From assembly GCA_903882935.1 (NCBI GenBank), contig CAIRZB010000028.1, forward strand, positions 62,001-126,000: 64,000 nucleotides of DNA, in the 5' to 3' direction. The DNA is from an uncultured Parafilimonas sp. (GTDB lineage: Bacteria > Bacteroidota > Bacteroidia > Chitinophagales > Chitinophagaceae). The notes beneath the pieces are model-generated. The model was not told where the DNA came from and did not search any database. It saw nothing but the letters and a program-made list of their open reading frames with translations. A program made the translations under genes and the position numbers. Positions 1-10,172 of the stretch are shown piece by piece (positions within the stretch are counted from its first letter, which is position 1; each line of letters begins with the position of its first letter).

Positions 1-1768
1 TTATATACCTGCAAACTGTTTTTCCATCCCTTAGATACCCCAAAAGTGCTTTCTCTGAGTTCTCCTTTCCCTCTGCATCAACCTTCCACATATCATACCT
101 GTCGTATACATACACATGCTTACCATCCTTATCCCATCCCGCAATACCATAAGGGCTTGGGTCATCCGGCACATCATTATCTTCATCATACAAAGGCGTT
201 TTTATATCTGCCGCTACCTTGTACAACTGACCGGTGGCGCTATTGTACACCGAGTAGCCTTTTTGCCTATCATTATACAACAGCAGGTATTGGCCGGTAT
301 AACTGGGGTAGGTGCTACCCTTAAAATTTTTGGCGACCAGTTTTTTAGTGCCGGTGGCGGCATCAATCGCGTAAACATCCGCTAGGGTAAAGCCCTGCCA
401 TTGCACGGCCACGCGCCTACCGGTGTCGGTGGCGGCATAAAATATATTGCCGTCGCCCTCTTTGGTTACAGTAATATCGGGAAAGGCCTCGCTGCCCAAT
501 TGCAGTATGTTGGCCTGGCCACTGTCCAATACAGCGAAATAGCTTTTCTTTAATTCCCTGTCAAGGTTTTTTAACTGGTAGGGCTGCAGGTTATCATCCT
601 TATAATTCCAAACATCGAGGCCTGCTTTTTCAAAATCGGGCACCGTGGTATCTTTTACCGGACGTATGGCACCCAAACCCAAAAACAACCGCTTGCCGCT
701 TTTGCTAAAATTAAGTGTGTAATTCTCGCTGATGGTCAACCCTTTTTCAACACCGGCTGTGTTGCGGTCGCCACGCAGTTGGGCACTGTCCATACCCGGC
801 TTATAATACCAAAGCCTATAGAATTTCTGTAAGGCTTTCGTGGCACTGTCCCGCTCGGCAACAAAGGCAAGCTGGCTGGCCGTTTCATCAAAAGCATAGT
901 TTTTGGCATCATTAAAGCCGCGCATCACCGTGTCAACGGTTTTGGTGGGCAACGCTACTAATAATACGGCTGCCTTACTTAGCATGCCACTATTTTTTTG
1001 GGTGGTTTCAACTACTAACCGTTTTCCGTTTTTGCTAAAAAGGTATTCACTAACCAGCGGGTATTTTATTTCTTCTCCGGTCAGCAGGTTGCGCAATACA
1101 AACCAAGTACCTTCCTCTACTGTTTCAGCAGCTGACTTTTTAGCCCCCTTTTTAGAGGGCTGCAAAATAGAAAGGCCCTTGGTTTTTGCCTCGGCTACCG
1201 TGTTGCGCAGGCTGTCGGCAATATGCACCAAGCTGTCAGCCATTCTGGATATATCATTCAATCGGCTCAATGAGTCTAGGGGCTTAGGGGCATCCACCAC
1301 TTCGCCAACCCCCTTTTCGTATAAGTAGGCCAACCACCCTGCGGCCCGCTCGGGCGTTTTATAACTCTTCACCCCGGGCCTCTTAATAACACTATCCTGG
1401 CCCAGCAGCACAATGGCCAAGCTGTCCTTAGGCATATCTTCGGCCTTTTTCTTTTTTATTTTGGCATCCCGGGTATCTTTAAACAAAGGCTTTATTTTAC
1501 AAACCAAGTAAAGGTTGTCTTCGGTAATGGTAGCACTATAGCCCCGCGGAATTTCTTTTTTGTAGTTGCCGTCGGCGGTTTGTATTACCAATACACCGTC
1601 GCCTTCCTGCGGGTTAACGGTATAGGCCACGTATTTGCCGTTGTTGCTTATCAGCTTTTCGCCGATGCTTTGCCAACCATCGTACACGGTATGGTCAAGC
1701 GGCTTTTTCTGTGCTATAGATAGCAGGGCGCAACCCAGCAGAAAGCCGGAGAAAACAATTTTCTTCAT
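1..1768 (-). CDS. S9-family (prolyl oligopeptidase-like) serine peptidase, 3' end beyond the window
   Basis: The frame is open from an ATG at 1768 to the left window edge, giving the first 589 codons of a longer protein. It starts MKKIVFSGFLLGCALLSIAQ, a signal peptide probably cut after SIA, so the protein is exported. The visible part resembles the N-terminal beta-propeller half of the large S9 peptidases of Bacteroidota (for example the phrases DHTVYDGWQSIGEKLISNNG and YAFDETASQLAFVAERDS). The catalytic alpha/beta-hydrolase domain would lie to the left of the window, so the Ser-Asp-His triad cannot be checked. Family assignment rests on resemblance of the propeller; that it digests peptides in the periplasm is inferred from the family. 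Confidence 0.75.
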   Translation of the reverse strand, partial: MKKIVFSGFLLGCALLSIAQKKPLDHTVYDGWQSIGEKLISNNGKYVAYTVNPQEGDGVLVIQTADGNYKKEIPRGYSATITEDNLYLVCKIKPLFKDTRDAKIKKKKAEDMPKDSLAIVLLGQDSVIKRPGVKSYKTPERAAGWLAYLYEKGVGEVVDAPKPLDSLSRLNDISRMADSLVHIADSLRNTVAEAKTKGLSILQPSKKGAKKSAAETVEEGTWFVLRNLLTGEEIKYPLVSEYLFSKNGKRLVVETTQKNSGMLSKAAVLLVALPTKTVDTVMRGFNDAKNYAFDETASQLAFVAERDSATKALQKFYRLWYYKPGMDSAQLRGDRNTAGVEKGLTISENYTLNFSKSGKRLFLGLGAIRPVKDTTVPDFEKAGLDVWNYKDDNLQPYQLKNLDRELKKSYFAVLDSGQANILQLGSEAFPDITVTKEGDGNIFYAATDTGRRVAVQWQGFTLADVYAIDAATGTKKLVAKNFKGSTYPSYTGQYLLLYNDRQKGYSVYNSATGQLYKVAADIKTPLYDEDNDVPDDPSPYGIAGWDKDGKHVYVYDRYDMWKVDAEGKENSEKALLGYLRDGKTVCRYI

Positions 1769-1922
1769 GTGCAGTTGGTTTGATGGGGGAAGTTAAGGGT
1801 AAAATTCGTTGGTTTTGAAGGGCATCGGCAAGGGTGCGTTTTTCTTCAGCAGGTCGAAATTACATAAACAAAAAATCCCCACCTTTTTCAAGATGGGGAC
1901 ACACAACTTTTACCTTTTCCTG

Positions 1923-1994
1923 TAGAGCGTACGGGAATCGAACCCGTGATTCCTCCGTGAAAGGGAGGTGTATTAACCGCTTTACCAACGCTCC
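1923..1994 (-). tRNA. tRNA-Glu (anticodon TTC)
   Basis: On the minus strand a 72-nt cloverleaf folds cleanly. The acceptor stem is GGAGCGT/ACGCTCT (first pair G-U), the D stem is GTA/TAC, the anticodon stem is CCTCC/GGAGG around loop CTTTCAC, and the T stem is ACGGG/CCCGT around TTCGATT. The anticodon TTC reads Glu codons. The discriminator base is A and CCA is not encoded. A consensus promoter lies directly upstream. The apparent short frame across it on the plus strand is a tRNA artefact. Confidence 0.95.
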
Positions 1995-2010
1995 GTTTTT
2001 TTTGGGATTG

Positions 2011-2041
2011 CAAAGATAAGGGGGGATTTTGTTGCCACAAA
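2011..2041 (-). promoter_or_regulatory. Bacteroidota-type promoter of tRNA-Glu
   Basis: Read on the minus strand this is TTTG (2041-2038), 19 nt, then TATCTTTG (2018-2011), an exact match to the TTTG-N19-TAnnTTTG consensus of the Bacteroidota primary sigma factor. The expected transcription start is about 10 nt before the mature tRNA 5' end at 1994. Confidence 0.8.
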
Positions 2042-2233
2042 ATTTTTTTCAACAGTTTTTACAATAGGGTATAAAAGCCATTCCCTGTAAGTTTTAGCCT
2101 GCCTTTACGTACCTATATATACCGCCAAGTAAGGTGGTTTTACAAAAATTGACCGTGTTATTAAAAAAATAATCGTGTTTTTCTGTACAATCACTGTAAA
2201 TTCGCGGTGCTTTTTAAAAATAAACCATAACGT

Positions 2234-3247
2234 ATGAGCACAGTAAAAGTAGCCATTAACGGCTTTGGCCGCATTGGCCGTCTGGTTTTCAGACAAATCC
2301 ACAACATTGAAGGCATTGAAGTTGTAGCAATAAATGATCTTACCAGCCCTAAGGTTTTGGCCCACCTGTTAAAGTACGACAGTGCACAAGGCCGCTTTCA
2401 TGGTGAAGTTAGTAACACCGAAAACTCCATTATTGTTGACGGTAACGAAGTGAAAATTTACGCCCAGCGTGACCCCGCACAAATTCCTTGGGGCCAGCAC
2501 GATGTAGACGTGGTAATTGAAAGCACTGGCTTTTTTACCGACAAAGCAAAAGCTGAACTACACATTGCAGCCGGCGCTAAAAGGGTGGTGATTTCTGCAC
2601 CTGCCACTGGCGATCTTAAAACAATTGTGTTTAACGTAAACCACAATATATTGGATGGCAGCGAAACTGTTATTTCCTGCGCATCTTGTACAACCAACTG
2701 TTTGGCCCCGATGGCTAAAACACTGAATGATACTTTTGGTATTGAAATAGGCATTATGACCACCATACACGCCTACACCAATGACCAAAATACCTTGGAT
2801 GCACCCCATGCTAAGGGCGACCTGCGCCGTGCTAGGGCAGCTGCCGCCAACGTTGTGCCTAACAGCACTGGTGCTGCAAAAGCCATTGGCTTGGTATTGC
2901 CTGAACTGAAAGGCAAATTAGACGGTAGCGCACAGCGTGTACCGGTTATTACAGGTTCTGTTACCGAGTTAACCGCCACCCTTGCCAAGACAGTAACCGC
3001 AGACGAAATTAACGCCGCTATGAAGGCCGCCAGCAACGAAAGCTTCGGTTATACTGAAGATGAGATTGTTAGCAGCGATGTAATTGGCACACATTTCGGT
3101 TCGTTGTTTGATGCCACACAAACCAAAGTAATAACCGTTGGCGAAAAACAACTGGTAAAAGTGGTTAGCTGGTACGATAACGAAATGAGCTATGTAAGCC
3201 AGTTGGTACGTACTGTTAATTATCTTGCCGGTTTAATAAGCAAGTAA
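2234..3247 (+). CDS. gapA: glyceraldehyde-3-phosphate dehydrogenase, type I
   Basis: This 337-residue protein catalyses the phosphorylating oxidation of glyceraldehyde-3-phosphate in cytosolic glycolysis. Visible hallmarks are the Rossmann motif GFGRIG (residues 10-15), Asp35 after the second strand (typical of NAD preference), and the active-site block SCASCTTNC with catalytic Cys152. Length is normal for the family. The ATG at 2234 places the Rossmann motif at the expected distance. A weak promoter-like box TAAATTCG sits at 2197-2204. A terminator follows at 3341. pgk, the next enzyme of the pathway, lies about 560 bp downstream. Confidence 0.97.
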   Translation: MSTVKVAINGFGRIGRLVFRQIHNIEGIEVVAINDLTSPKVLAHLLKYDSAQGRFHGEVSNTENSIIVDGNEVKIYAQRDPAQIPWGQHDVDVVIESTGFFTDKAKAELHIAAGAKRVVISAPATGDLKTIVFNVNHNILDGSETVISCASCTTNCLAPMAKTLNDTFGIEIGIMTTIHAYTNDQNTLDAPHAKGDLRRARAAAANVVPNSTGAAKAIGLVLPELKGKLDGSAQRVPVITGSVTELTATLAKTVTADEINAAMKAASNESFGYTEDEIVSSDVIGTHFGSLFDATQTKVITVGEKQLVKVVSWYDNEMSYVSQLVRTVNYLAGLISK

Positions 3248-3340
3248 TTTTTACACAACATGCACCTGAGCAATAACTATAATAAAACAGGTTTTTATTA
3301 TACCGGGCTTACGGGTGCCTGTTTTATGTAATACATTTTT

Positions 3341-3372
3341 AAAAGCCGCTTTGCTTTGCAGGGCGGCTTTTT
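3341..3372 (+). terminator. Rho-independent terminator after gapA
   Basis: A 9-bp perfect stem AAAAGCCGC/GCGGCTTTT (3341-3349 with 3363-3371) closes a 13-nt loop and runs into a T-rich tract. A second weaker inverted repeat AAAACAGG/CCTGTTTT lies just before it (3284-3291 and 3318-3325). Confidence 0.75.
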
Positions 3373-3396
3373 ATTTTACCCTTAACCTTTTTTAAA

Positions 3397-3714
3397 ATGG
3401 ACATTAAAAACATTGAAGGCCTTACTGCCGAAGAAATAGCGGCAGAAGTAAACAGCGGCGCGAAATTTGTATTTTACTATTACACTATTTCTATTGTTGT
3501 TTTAACCTTTAAAAGAACCTCGGACATTTATTTTGTGCGGCATAACGAAAACGCGGTTGTAAAAGGCCTGCCTTATACCATTCTGTCGTTTTTACTGGGC
3601 TGGTGGGGTATACCCTGGGGGCCAATTTATACCATACAGGGGCTGGCCAAAAACCTGTCGGGCGGTAAAGATGTAACTGAACAAATATTGCCCTCGTTAA
3701 TTGGGGCGCGATAG
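3397..3714 (+). CDS. small hypothetical membrane protein
   Basis: This 105-residue protein has two hydrophobic segments (about residues 25-38 and 60-83), the second carrying the striking Trp/Pro-rich run GWWGIPWGPIYTI. The N terminus (MDIKNIEGLTAEEIAAEVN) is hydrophilic. Similar short proteins of unknown function occur in other Bacteroidota to my recollection, but I cannot assign a role. It lies between the gapA terminator and pgk with its own ATG at 3397 and 91 bp before pgk, so it may be cotranscribed with pgk. Frame integrity and composition support a real gene. Confidence 0.75.
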   Translation: MDIKNIEGLTAEEIAAEVNSGAKFVFYYYTISIVVLTFKRTSDIYFVRHNENAVVKGLPYTILSFLLGWWGIPWGPIYTIQGLAKNLSGGKDVTEQILPSLIGAR

Positions 3715-3805
3715 TTAAGTATAGTTTGCATAAAAGTGTGCAACGCATGAAAGTATAATGTGTACAGGTTTAAAAAGTTATCTAATAAATTATTAATACC
3801 TAATT

Positions 3806-5002
3806 ATGAGCAGATTCTCCAACCACAACTTTGCAGGCCAAAAGGCATTAATCCGCGTGGACTTTAATGTTCCACTGGATAAGCAAACTTTGGCTATTAC
3901 AGATGACAACCGTATACGCGCTGCCATACCCACCATTAAAAAAATATTGGCTGATGGTGGCAGTATTATATTGATGAGCCACCTCGGCCGGCCAAAAGAC
4001 GGCCCTGAAGACAAATCGTCTCTAAAGCATATTGTGGCGCACTTAAGCAGTTCGCTTGGTGTTGAGGTGCAATTTGCTGATGATTGCATTGGTGCCCAAG
4101 CCACAGACAAAGCCACTGCCCTACAGCCCGGCCAAGTGTTGTTGTTAGAAAACTTACGTTTTTACAAACAGGAAGAAAAAGGCGATGAAGCTTTTGCGGA
4201 AAAACTAAGTAAGCTGGGTGATGTTTACGTAAATGATGCTTTCGGCACAGCACACCGCGCCCATGCATCCACGGCAGTGATCGCCAAATTCTTCCCCGGC
4301 GATAAAAAGATGTTCGGCCTGTTGATGGAAGGCGAGGTGAGCAGTGCCGAAAAAGTATTGCATGCTTCTGATAAGCCTTTTACTGCCATTATAGGCGGCG
4401 CAAAGGTGAGCGACAAAATTTTGATTATAGAAAACTTGCTAGAAAGGGCCACCGATATTATTATCGGCGGCGGTATGGCTTATACATTTTACAAAGCAAT
4501 GGGCGGCCAAATAGGCAACTCGCTTTGTGAGAATGACCGTTTGGAAACCGCCAAAGACATACTGGCCCGCGCCGAGGAAAAGGGAGTGAACATACACCTG
4601 CCAGCAGACTCCATCATTGCCGACAAATTTGCGGCGGATGCCAACGTATCGTCATCATTAAGCAACACCATACCCGATGGTTGGATGGGCCTTGACATTG
4701 GCGAAATGGCCTCTGAAACTTTCGCACATGTTATAAAAAACTCAAAAACCATTTTGTGGAACGGCCCGATGGGCGTGTTTGAAATGGAGAAATTTCAACA
4801 TGGCACAAAAGCCATTGCCGTTGCAGTGGCAGAAGCTACGGCACTGGGTGCTTTTAGCTTGGTGGGTGGCGGCGACAGCGTGGCTGCGGTAAACCAGTTT
4901 GGCTTTGCTGATAAAGTAAGCTACGTTAGCACTGGCGGCGGTGCAATGCTGGAGTATTTTGAAGGCAAGGTATTGCCGGGTATTGCGGCGATAAATGAAT
5001 AA
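3806..5002 (+). CDS. pgk: phosphoglycerate kinase
   Basis: This 398-residue enzyme transfers the acyl phosphate of 1,3-bisphosphoglycerate to ADP, the ATP-yielding step after GAPDH. The N-terminal substrate-binding motif RVDFNVP (residues 17-23) and the MSHLGRP segment are present. The C-terminal nucleotide-binding glycine run [10 protein letters not shown] and the terminal [10 protein letters not shown] block are also present. Length is standard for a monomeric bacterial PGK. It is followed by a strong terminator at 5055. The pairing with gapA suggests coordinated expression although the two are not abutting. Confidence 0.97.
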   Translation: MSRFSNHNFAGQKALIRVDFNVPLDKQTLAITDDNRIRAAIPTIKKILADGGSIILMSHLGRPKDGPEDKSSLKHIVAHLSSSLGVEVQFADDCIGAQATDKATALQPGQVLLLENLRFYKQEEKGDEAFAEKLSKLGDVYVNDAFGTAHRAHASTAVIAKFFPGDKKMFGLLMEGEVSSAEKVLHASDKPFTAIIGGAKVSDKILIIENLLERATDIIIGGGMAYTFYKAMGGQIGNSLCENDRLETAKDILARAEEKGVNIHLPADSIIADKFAADANVSSSLSNTIPDGWMGLDIGEMASETFAHVIKNSKTILWNGPMGVFEMEKFQHGTKAIAVAVAEATALGAFSLVGGGDSVAAVNQFGFADKVSYVSTGGGAMLEYFEGKVLPGIAAINE

Positions 5003-5054
5003 GGACGGGGATTTTGAACGATTTTTGGATTAAAAGACTATAGACTAATAAATG

Positions 5055-5084
5055 CCCAGGCTGAAAGGCCTGGGTAATTTTTTT
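5055..5084 (+). terminator. Rho-independent terminator after pgk
   Basis: A 7-bp GC-rich stem CCCAGGC/GCCTGGG (5055-5061 with 5068-5074) with a 6-nt loop is followed by TAATTTTTTT. It ends the rightward pgk transcript before the convergent kynU gene. Confidence 0.85.
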
Positions 5085-5210
5085 ACACGCAGGCAACTTG
5101 TGCAACGCTTCTATTCAACCCTGTGTATCACATCTCCTTTCTAATCCACATAAATAAAAGCCATCCTCTAACGCACTCCCAAAAATCCTAAAAATCCACC
5201 CAAATCGTCG

Positions 5211-6470
5211 TCAAAAATTATCCTTCAATATTTCATAAAACCGGTACACGTCGGTAAAGGAGCAGTACAAGGGGGCAGGTGCCACCCTGATAACGCCAGG
5301 TTCGCGGTAATCTACAATAATGCCGTTATCCAGCATTTTTTGGTGTATTTCCCTGCCATGGTTGTTAAAGTAAAGGCACAACTGCGCGCCCCTTTTAGCT
5401 GGGTCTTTAGGCGTAATTATTTCAAAACCAATATTGGGTAATTGGTACAGTAAATATTCCAAGTACGCGGTAAGCATTACGCTTTTATCCCGCAAACGGC
5501 CAATGCCTGCACGGCCAAATAACTCCAAACTTGCCTTCAGCGCCACTGTGTTAAACACCTGGCTGGTACTTATATTCCAACCTGCCGCTGTTGGCTTTGC
5601 AAAAAAGCCCTTCTCCATTTTAAACCGCGTTTTTTCGTCATTGCCCCACCAGCCAGCCAGCCGCGCCGTATCGGTATCAGCGGCATGTTTTTCATGTATA
5701 AATACACCACCAACGGCACCCGGGCCTGCGTTAAGGTATTTATAGCTGCACCATACGGCAAAATCAACCCCATGGTTATGCAACTGCAAAGGCACATTGC
5801 CCGTAACATGGGCAAGGTCCCAACCCGCTATGGCACCTACCGTGTGTGCTGCTGCGGTAATGGCAGCAATATCAAACAACTGGCCGGTGTAGTAGTTTAT
5901 GCCGCCCATTATCACCATCGCCAAAGTATCCCGGTTTTCCTCAATGGCCTGCAATATATCTTCTTCCTTAATAAGCTTCTCTCCCGCCCTAGGCGCTACT
6001 TCAATTACGGCATCTGCCGGGCTAAACCCATAATGCTTAACCTGTGTTTCAACAGCATATTGGTCTGAAGGGAAGGCACCTGCCTCCATCAAAATCTTAT
6101 ACCGCCCACCTGAAGGCTTGTAAAAACTCAGCATCAATAAATGTAGGTTTACCGTAAGGGCATTCATCACGGTTATTTCGTGGGCGGCGGCCCCTACCAA
6201 TGTAGCCAGGCTGGGTGCTACATAATCATGGTAGTACAGCCAAGGGTTGGTACCGCCAAAATAGCCCTCAATGGCCATGTTTTTCCAACTGTCTAATTCG
6301 GTTTTAAAAGCAGCCTCTGTGTTTTTGGGCTGTAGGCCAAGGGAGTTTCCACAAAAATAAATAGCGTCGTTACCGTTGTGTTGGGGAAAATAAAACTCGC
6401 GCTTAAACGGGTACAGTTCATCCGCTTCATCCATTGAAAAGGCAAACGTCCGGGAATTTTCAAAAACCAT
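5211..6470 (-). CDS. kynU: kynureninase
   Basis: This 419-residue PLP enzyme cleaves kynurenine to anthranilate and alanine, or 3-hydroxykynurenine to 3-hydroxyanthranilate. The N-terminal block IYFCGNSLGLQP (residues 37-48) is typical of the family. The cofactor-binding region shows GWDLAH (Asp218) and the Schiff-base lysine in WCSYKYLNAGPG (Lys244). No other kynurenine-pathway gene (tryptophan dioxygenase, kynurenine monooxygenase, hydroxyanthranilate dioxygenase) is in the window, so its pathway role must depend on distant genes. It starts 37 bp after the stop of the upstream lipoprotein gene and could be read from the same transcript. Confidence 0.95.
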   Translation of the reverse strand: MVFENSRTFAFSMDEADELYPFKREFYFPQHNGNDAIYFCGNSLGLQPKNTEAAFKTELDSWKNMAIEGYFGGTNPWLYYHDYVAPSLATLVGAAAHEITVMNALTVNLHLLMLSFYKPSGGRYKILMEAGAFPSDQYAVETQVKHYGFSPADAVIEVAPRAGEKLIKEEDILQAIEENRDTLAMVIMGGINYYTGQLFDIAAITAAAHTVGAIAGWDLAHVTGNVPLQLHNHGVDFAVWCSYKYLNAGPGAVGGVFIHEKHAADTDTARLAGWWGNDEKTRFKMEKGFFAKPTAAGWNISTSQVFNTVALKASLELFGRAGIGRLRDKSVMLTAYLEYLLYQLPNIGFEIITPKDPAKRGAQLCLYFNNHGREIHQKMLDNGIIVDYREPGVIRVAPAPLYCSFTDVYRFYEILKDNF

Positions 6471-6507
6471 ATCGGGGCTGTTTAACGGCTAAGCTACGCT
6501 ATTAACG

Positions 6508-7392
6508 CTACTTAACCACCACATCAAACTTGCCTGCCGATAAAGTAGCGGCAACACCGCCCACACCTTTAACATTGCCGCTAAAGGTACCGGTAAGCTC
6601 CTTGGTAGCCGCATTGTACGATGTTATGTTAACGGTTAGCGTTACGCCAGCTATGGCACCGGCGGAATATATGCTTGCACCAAATGCATCTCTTACCTGT
6701 AATATGGCATCGCCGCTGCTGGCAGAATAGGTACCCGTTGATGGTATAGTGGAAGATGGCAGGGAAATGATAATGCTTAACACCGAGTCGCCGGTGGGGT
6801 TTGAGCCAGTAATAGACAAGGCATTTATGCTACCTGATGAAACAAAAGTAGCCGTGGCATTGCGGCCCCTGGTGGTGTCACCGGTTTTGCGCGAATATTG
6901 CCAAGTGCCTGCACCAACACCGGCGGTACCAGTACCATGGCCCAGCCCGGTGCCTGTACTATCCTTAACATGCACATTAAAAAAACAGGCGCCAGAATCG
7001 AAACCGAAGGTATAAAAGCTGGTGCCTGGCGTATATGCAGCACCCACGGGCTTTAACCGAACGGTGTTTATGCCAATATGGTAAAAATAGCCCGAATCGG
7101 CAAAGTATAGCCCGTTTTGGGTATTAGAGGTTATTGCATAACGGCCCACTGTTTTTACATTAACGTTAACCTTAACAAACGCTGTATCGCTGCCTGGCGT
7201 TATACCATTGTAATAGGTGCCTACAACACTGTTAACCATACAGTTGCCTGAACTGTCAAAAAGGGTGCCTGTTGCCGAAGTTGTGGAAACAGCGGCGGTA
7301 CCCAAGGAATATTCCTTTTGGCAGGAGTAGATAATAAATATTACTGAAACAACTAAAAACACTGGCACTACACTAGTAAAACGCATAACCAT
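6508..7392 (-). CDS. putative lipoprotein, paralogue of the next gene
   Basis: This 294-residue protein begins MVMRFTSVVPVF and has a hydrophobic signal ending at a lipobox-like cysteine (FIIYSCQKEYS), so it is probably a lipoprotein. The body is rich in Gly, Ser, Thr and Val with repeated beta-strand-like stretches and no motif I recognise. It shares the arrangement SCxKEYS, GTLFDSSGNCM, VGTYYNGITPG and NITSYNAATKELTGTFSG with the upstream gene at 7653-8543, so the pair arose by duplication. A promoter-like TAGCTTTG box lies in the 260-bp gap upstream. Function is unknown; surface or outer-membrane location is an inference. Confidence 0.8.
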   Translation of the reverse strand: MVMRFTSVVPVFLVVSVIFIIYSCQKEYSLGTAAVSTTSATGTLFDSSGNCMVNSVVGTYYNGITPGSDTAFVKVNVNVKTVGRYAITSNTQNGLYFADSGYFYHIGINTVRLKPVGAAYTPGTSFYTFGFDSGACFFNVHVKDSTGTGLGHGTGTAGVGAGTWQYSRKTGDTTRGRNATATFVSSGSINALSITGSNPTGDSVLSIIISLPSSTIPSTGTYSASSGDAILQVRDAFGASIYSAGAIAGVTLTVNITSYNAATKELTGTFSGNVKGVGGVAATLSAGKFDVVVK

Positions 7393-7652
7393 TATTCTTT
7401 GGGGTGCTGCCGGTTACAGCCTATTAAAAATATTGTAAGGAAACGGACCCTATTACTACCGGTACAAACAGCCGACAAAGCTACAACCTGTTTGAAAAAC
7501 AACCTTTATTTTTTCCGGAATTATCGTTGCAGGGCTAACGGTTGTTTAACATACAATACACAAGGCTTTATACTGGATAATGCCAACACGGTAATAAATG
7601 TTATCTACTACGGCAATTCAGGCTATTGTATGCTTAATTAACAGGCTACTAC

Positions 7653-8543
7653 CTAATGCACCCTTACAGTAAACGAACCAAGTGTAACGTTAACTTTATT
7701 GCCCAACGCATCCAAGGCATTGCCGGTAAATGTGCCAGTTAACACCTTGGTAGTTGTATTATAGCTTGTAATAGTAATAGCCGTGTTAACACCAGCCGTT
7801 CTGGGGTTAGCAGCATAAATTGTGTTATTTGCCACGTCATTAAAGCCAAAAACAGCCAACGAAGATGTGTTATAGGTGCCAGTTACAATAGAGCCGCTTG
7901 CCAATATGCCGCCGGCAAAAAATGTGCTGTCACCGGTATTCCGCCCGATGATGGCAAGGTTTTTTGTACCTAAGGAGTCAAAAGTATAGGCACTGTCAAT
8001 AGTGCCATGAAAAGTGCCGGCAGGGCTGGTAAATTTCCAAGCGGTGTCGCTGGTGTTGGGGTCGGTAACCACAGTTCCCCCACCGTTACGCCCGGTACTG
8101 TCTTTGGTAACCAACGCGAAAGAACAGGTGGTACTGTCAAATGTGATGCTATAGTTAAAAGTACCCGGTATAATGGGGGTACCCACCGGGTACAGTTTTA
8201 CGGTGTTGATGCCGGTGGAGGTAAAATACCCGGAATCGGAAAAATACATGCCGTTTTGGATGGTTGAGGTTATGTTGTACGAACCGGCCACTGTAACGTT
8301 AACTTTTGCTAACACATAAGCGGTGTCGTTTGCTTGTGCCAGGCTACCGTTGGGTATAACGCCATTGTAAAAAGTACCCACTGTAGAGTCTGCCATGCAA
8401 TTGCCCAAGCTATCGTACAGGCTGCCTTGTGCGGCCAAGCTTACGCCGGTTTCAACACTGTATTCTTTTTTGCATGCATCCAATATAAAAAGCAATACCA
8501 ACAGGGCAACAAATGGACTAATAATTACAATGCGTTTCTTCAT
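7653..8543 (-). CDS. putative lipoprotein, paralogue of 6508-7392
   Basis: I start this 296-residue protein at the ATG at 8543 (MKKRIVIISPFVALLVLLF), because it opens directly with a signal peptide and reaches the lipobox-like Cys in LDACKKEYS. An ATG further upstream at 8606 would place 21 hydrophilic residues before the signal. The mature part matches its neighbour in the order QGSLYDSLGNCM, VGTFYNGVIP, VTVAGSYNITSTIQNGMYF and ITSYNTTTKVLTGTFTGNA. No enzymatic motif is visible. The two genes are separated by 260 bp and read leftward towards kynU. Confidence 0.8.
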   Translation of the reverse strand: MKKRIVIISPFVALLVLLFILDACKKEYSVETGVSLAAQGSLYDSLGNCMADSTVGTFYNGVIPNGSLAQANDTAYVLAKVNVTVAGSYNITSTIQNGMYFSDSGYFTSTGINTVKLYPVGTPIIPGTFNYSITFDSTTCSFALVTKDSTGRNGGGTVVTDPNTSDTAWKFTSPAGTFHGTIDSAYTFDSLGTKNLAIIGRNTGDSTFFAGGILASGSIVTGTYNTSSLAVFGFNDVANNTIYAANPRTAGVNTAITITSYNTTTKVLTGTFTGNALDALGNKVNVTLGSFTVRVH

Positions 8544-8673
8544 AATAGGTGTTTTATACATGCCTTTGCGGCACCCATCGCAGTTGTTTACATAGCTATA
8601 CAACAACAGCTTGCCTTATAAGCAAATATAACGGCCTTTGCCGGTAAAAATTGTTTTGGCAAGCGGATATATG

Positions 8674-8745
8674 TCGTGAAAGGTGAAACGTTTCACGTCT
8701 CACGATTCCCGTTTCACGATTCACGATATTCCCGTTTCACGTCTC
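8674..8745. repeat. iterated TTTCACG word repeat
   Basis: Three copies of CGTTTCACG occur at 8689, 8710 and 8733, with related TCACGATT words between. The 14-bp perfect palindrome GTGAAACGTTTCAC spans 8683-8696. The block lies in the 207 bp between the start of the lipoprotein gene and the stop of fumC and may fold in the fumC 3' region. Confidence 0.6.
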
Positions 8746-8750
8746 CGTCC

Positions 8751-10151
8751 CTATCCAATCTCCCCAACCATATCGGCAGGGTTAACCCACGCATCAAATT
8801 CCTCAGGGGTAACATAACCAAGTTTTACCGCCATTTCCTTAAGCGTGGTACCTTCCTTATGGGCCGTTTGGGCAATTTCGGCCGCCTTATAGTAGCCAAT
8901 CTTGGTATTCAAGGCGGTAACCAACATAAGGCTGTTATCCACATGCTTTTTAATATTCGCTTCAATGGGGGCCAGGCCGGTGGCGCATTTGTCGTTAAAG
9001 CTTACACAACCCTCTCCAATCAGGCGGGCACTATGCAGGTAGTTGAAAATCATCACCGGCTTAAACACGTTCAGCTCAAAATGGCCGGTGGCACCACCTA
9101 TGTTAATGGTAACATCGTTGCCCAATACCTGTGCGGCTATCATCGTCAATGCCTCACACTGGGTGGGGTTTACCTTGCCCGGCATAATAGACGAACCTGG
9201 CTCGTTATCTGGTATATGTATCTCCCCTATGCCACTGCGCGGGCCGCTGCTCAGCATGCGTATGTCGTTGGCAATCTTCATCAGGCTAACTGCCACAGTT
9301 TTCAGCGCACCGTGCGATTCAACAATAGCATCGTGTGCGGCCAATGCCTCAAATTTGTTTTCGGCGGTAACAAAAGGCAGGCCCGTAAGCTCTGCAATAT
9401 TTTTTGCCACCAGTACGTCATACCCCTTGGGGGTGTTAATGCCGGTGCCAACCGCAGTGCCGCCCAAGGCAAGCTCACTCAGGTGGGGCAGGCTGTTTTT
9501 AATAGCCTTAAGGCCATGGTTTAACTGGGCCACATAGCCGCTAAACTCTTGGCCAACGGTTAAAGGCGTGGCGTCCATAAAATGGGTGCGGCCAATTTTT
9601 ACCACTTGCATGTAAGCCTTGCTTTTTTCTGCCAGGGTATCCCTCAACTTTTCAATGCCGGGTATGGTTGTTTCCACCAGCATTTTATAGGCCGCAATAT
9701 GCATCGCCGTGGGGAAGGTATCGTTGCTGCTCTGCGATTTATTTACATCATCATTCGGGTGTAAAAACTTGGCTTTGTCGGTTAGTGCACCGCCTTGCAG
9801 CACATGGGCACGGTATGCCACCACTTCATTCACATTCATGTTGCTTTGGGTGCCGCTGCCTGTTTGCCATACCACCAGCGGAAACTGGTCGTCCAGCTTA
9901 CCTTCCAGTATCTCGTCACATACGGTGCCGATGGCATCTTTTTTCGCTTCCGGCAATACGCCCAGCTCAAAATTGGTGATGGCAGCTGCTTTTTTAAGGT
10001 AGGCAAAAGCTTTAATAATCGGCTTGGGCATTTTATTAATGTCCTGCGCAATTTTAAAGTTCTCGATGCTCCTTTGCGTTTGGGCACCCCAGTATACACC
10101 GGCCGGCACCATAACCTCGCCCATAGTATCTTTTTCAATCCTGTATTCCAT
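8751..10151 (-). CDS. fumC: fumarate hydratase, class II
   Basis: This 466-residue TCA-cycle enzyme interconverts fumarate and malate and is oxygen-stable because it uses no iron-sulfur cluster. The superfamily signature [11 protein letters not shown] is at residues 319-329, supplying the catalytic serine. The [16 protein letters not shown] block with His190 and the [16 protein letters not shown] block (residues 95-110) are intact. Length is normal. A TACCTTTG -7 box stands 22 bp upstream of the ATG at 10151. Confidence 0.97.
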   Translation of the reverse strand: MEYRIEKDTMGEVMVPAGVYWGAQTQRSIENFKIAQDINKMPKPIIKAFAYLKKAAAITNFELGVLPEAKKDAIGTVCDEILEGKLDDQFPLVVWQTGSGTQSNMNVNEVVAYRAHVLQGGALTDKAKFLHPNDDVNKSQSSNDTFPTAMHIAAYKMLVETTIPGIEKLRDTLAEKSKAYMQVVKIGRTHFMDATPLTVGQEFSGYVAQLNHGLKAIKNSLPHLSELALGGTAVGTGINTPKGYDVLVAKNIAELTGLPFVTAENKFEALAAHDAIVESHGALKTVAVSLMKIANDIRMLSSGPRSGIGEIHIPDNEPGSSIMPGKVNPTQCEALTMIAAQVLGNDVTINIGGATGHFELNVFKPVMIFNYLHSARLIGEGCVSFNDKCATGLAPIEANIKKHVDNSLMLVTALNTKIGYYKAAEIAQTAHKEGTTLKEMAVKLGYVTPEEFDAWVNPADMVGEIG

Positions 10152-10172
10152 GATGGCTGTTTTTTAGAAGCG

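Noticed and set aside
46-385. short plus-strand frames at the left edge
   Set aside because: They are antisense to the S9 peptidase gene, which is open through the whole interval.
1834-2019. 61-codon plus-strand frame reading GNRTRDSSVKGRC
   Set aside because: It is the complement of tRNA-Glu, a well-known artefact, and has no independent support.
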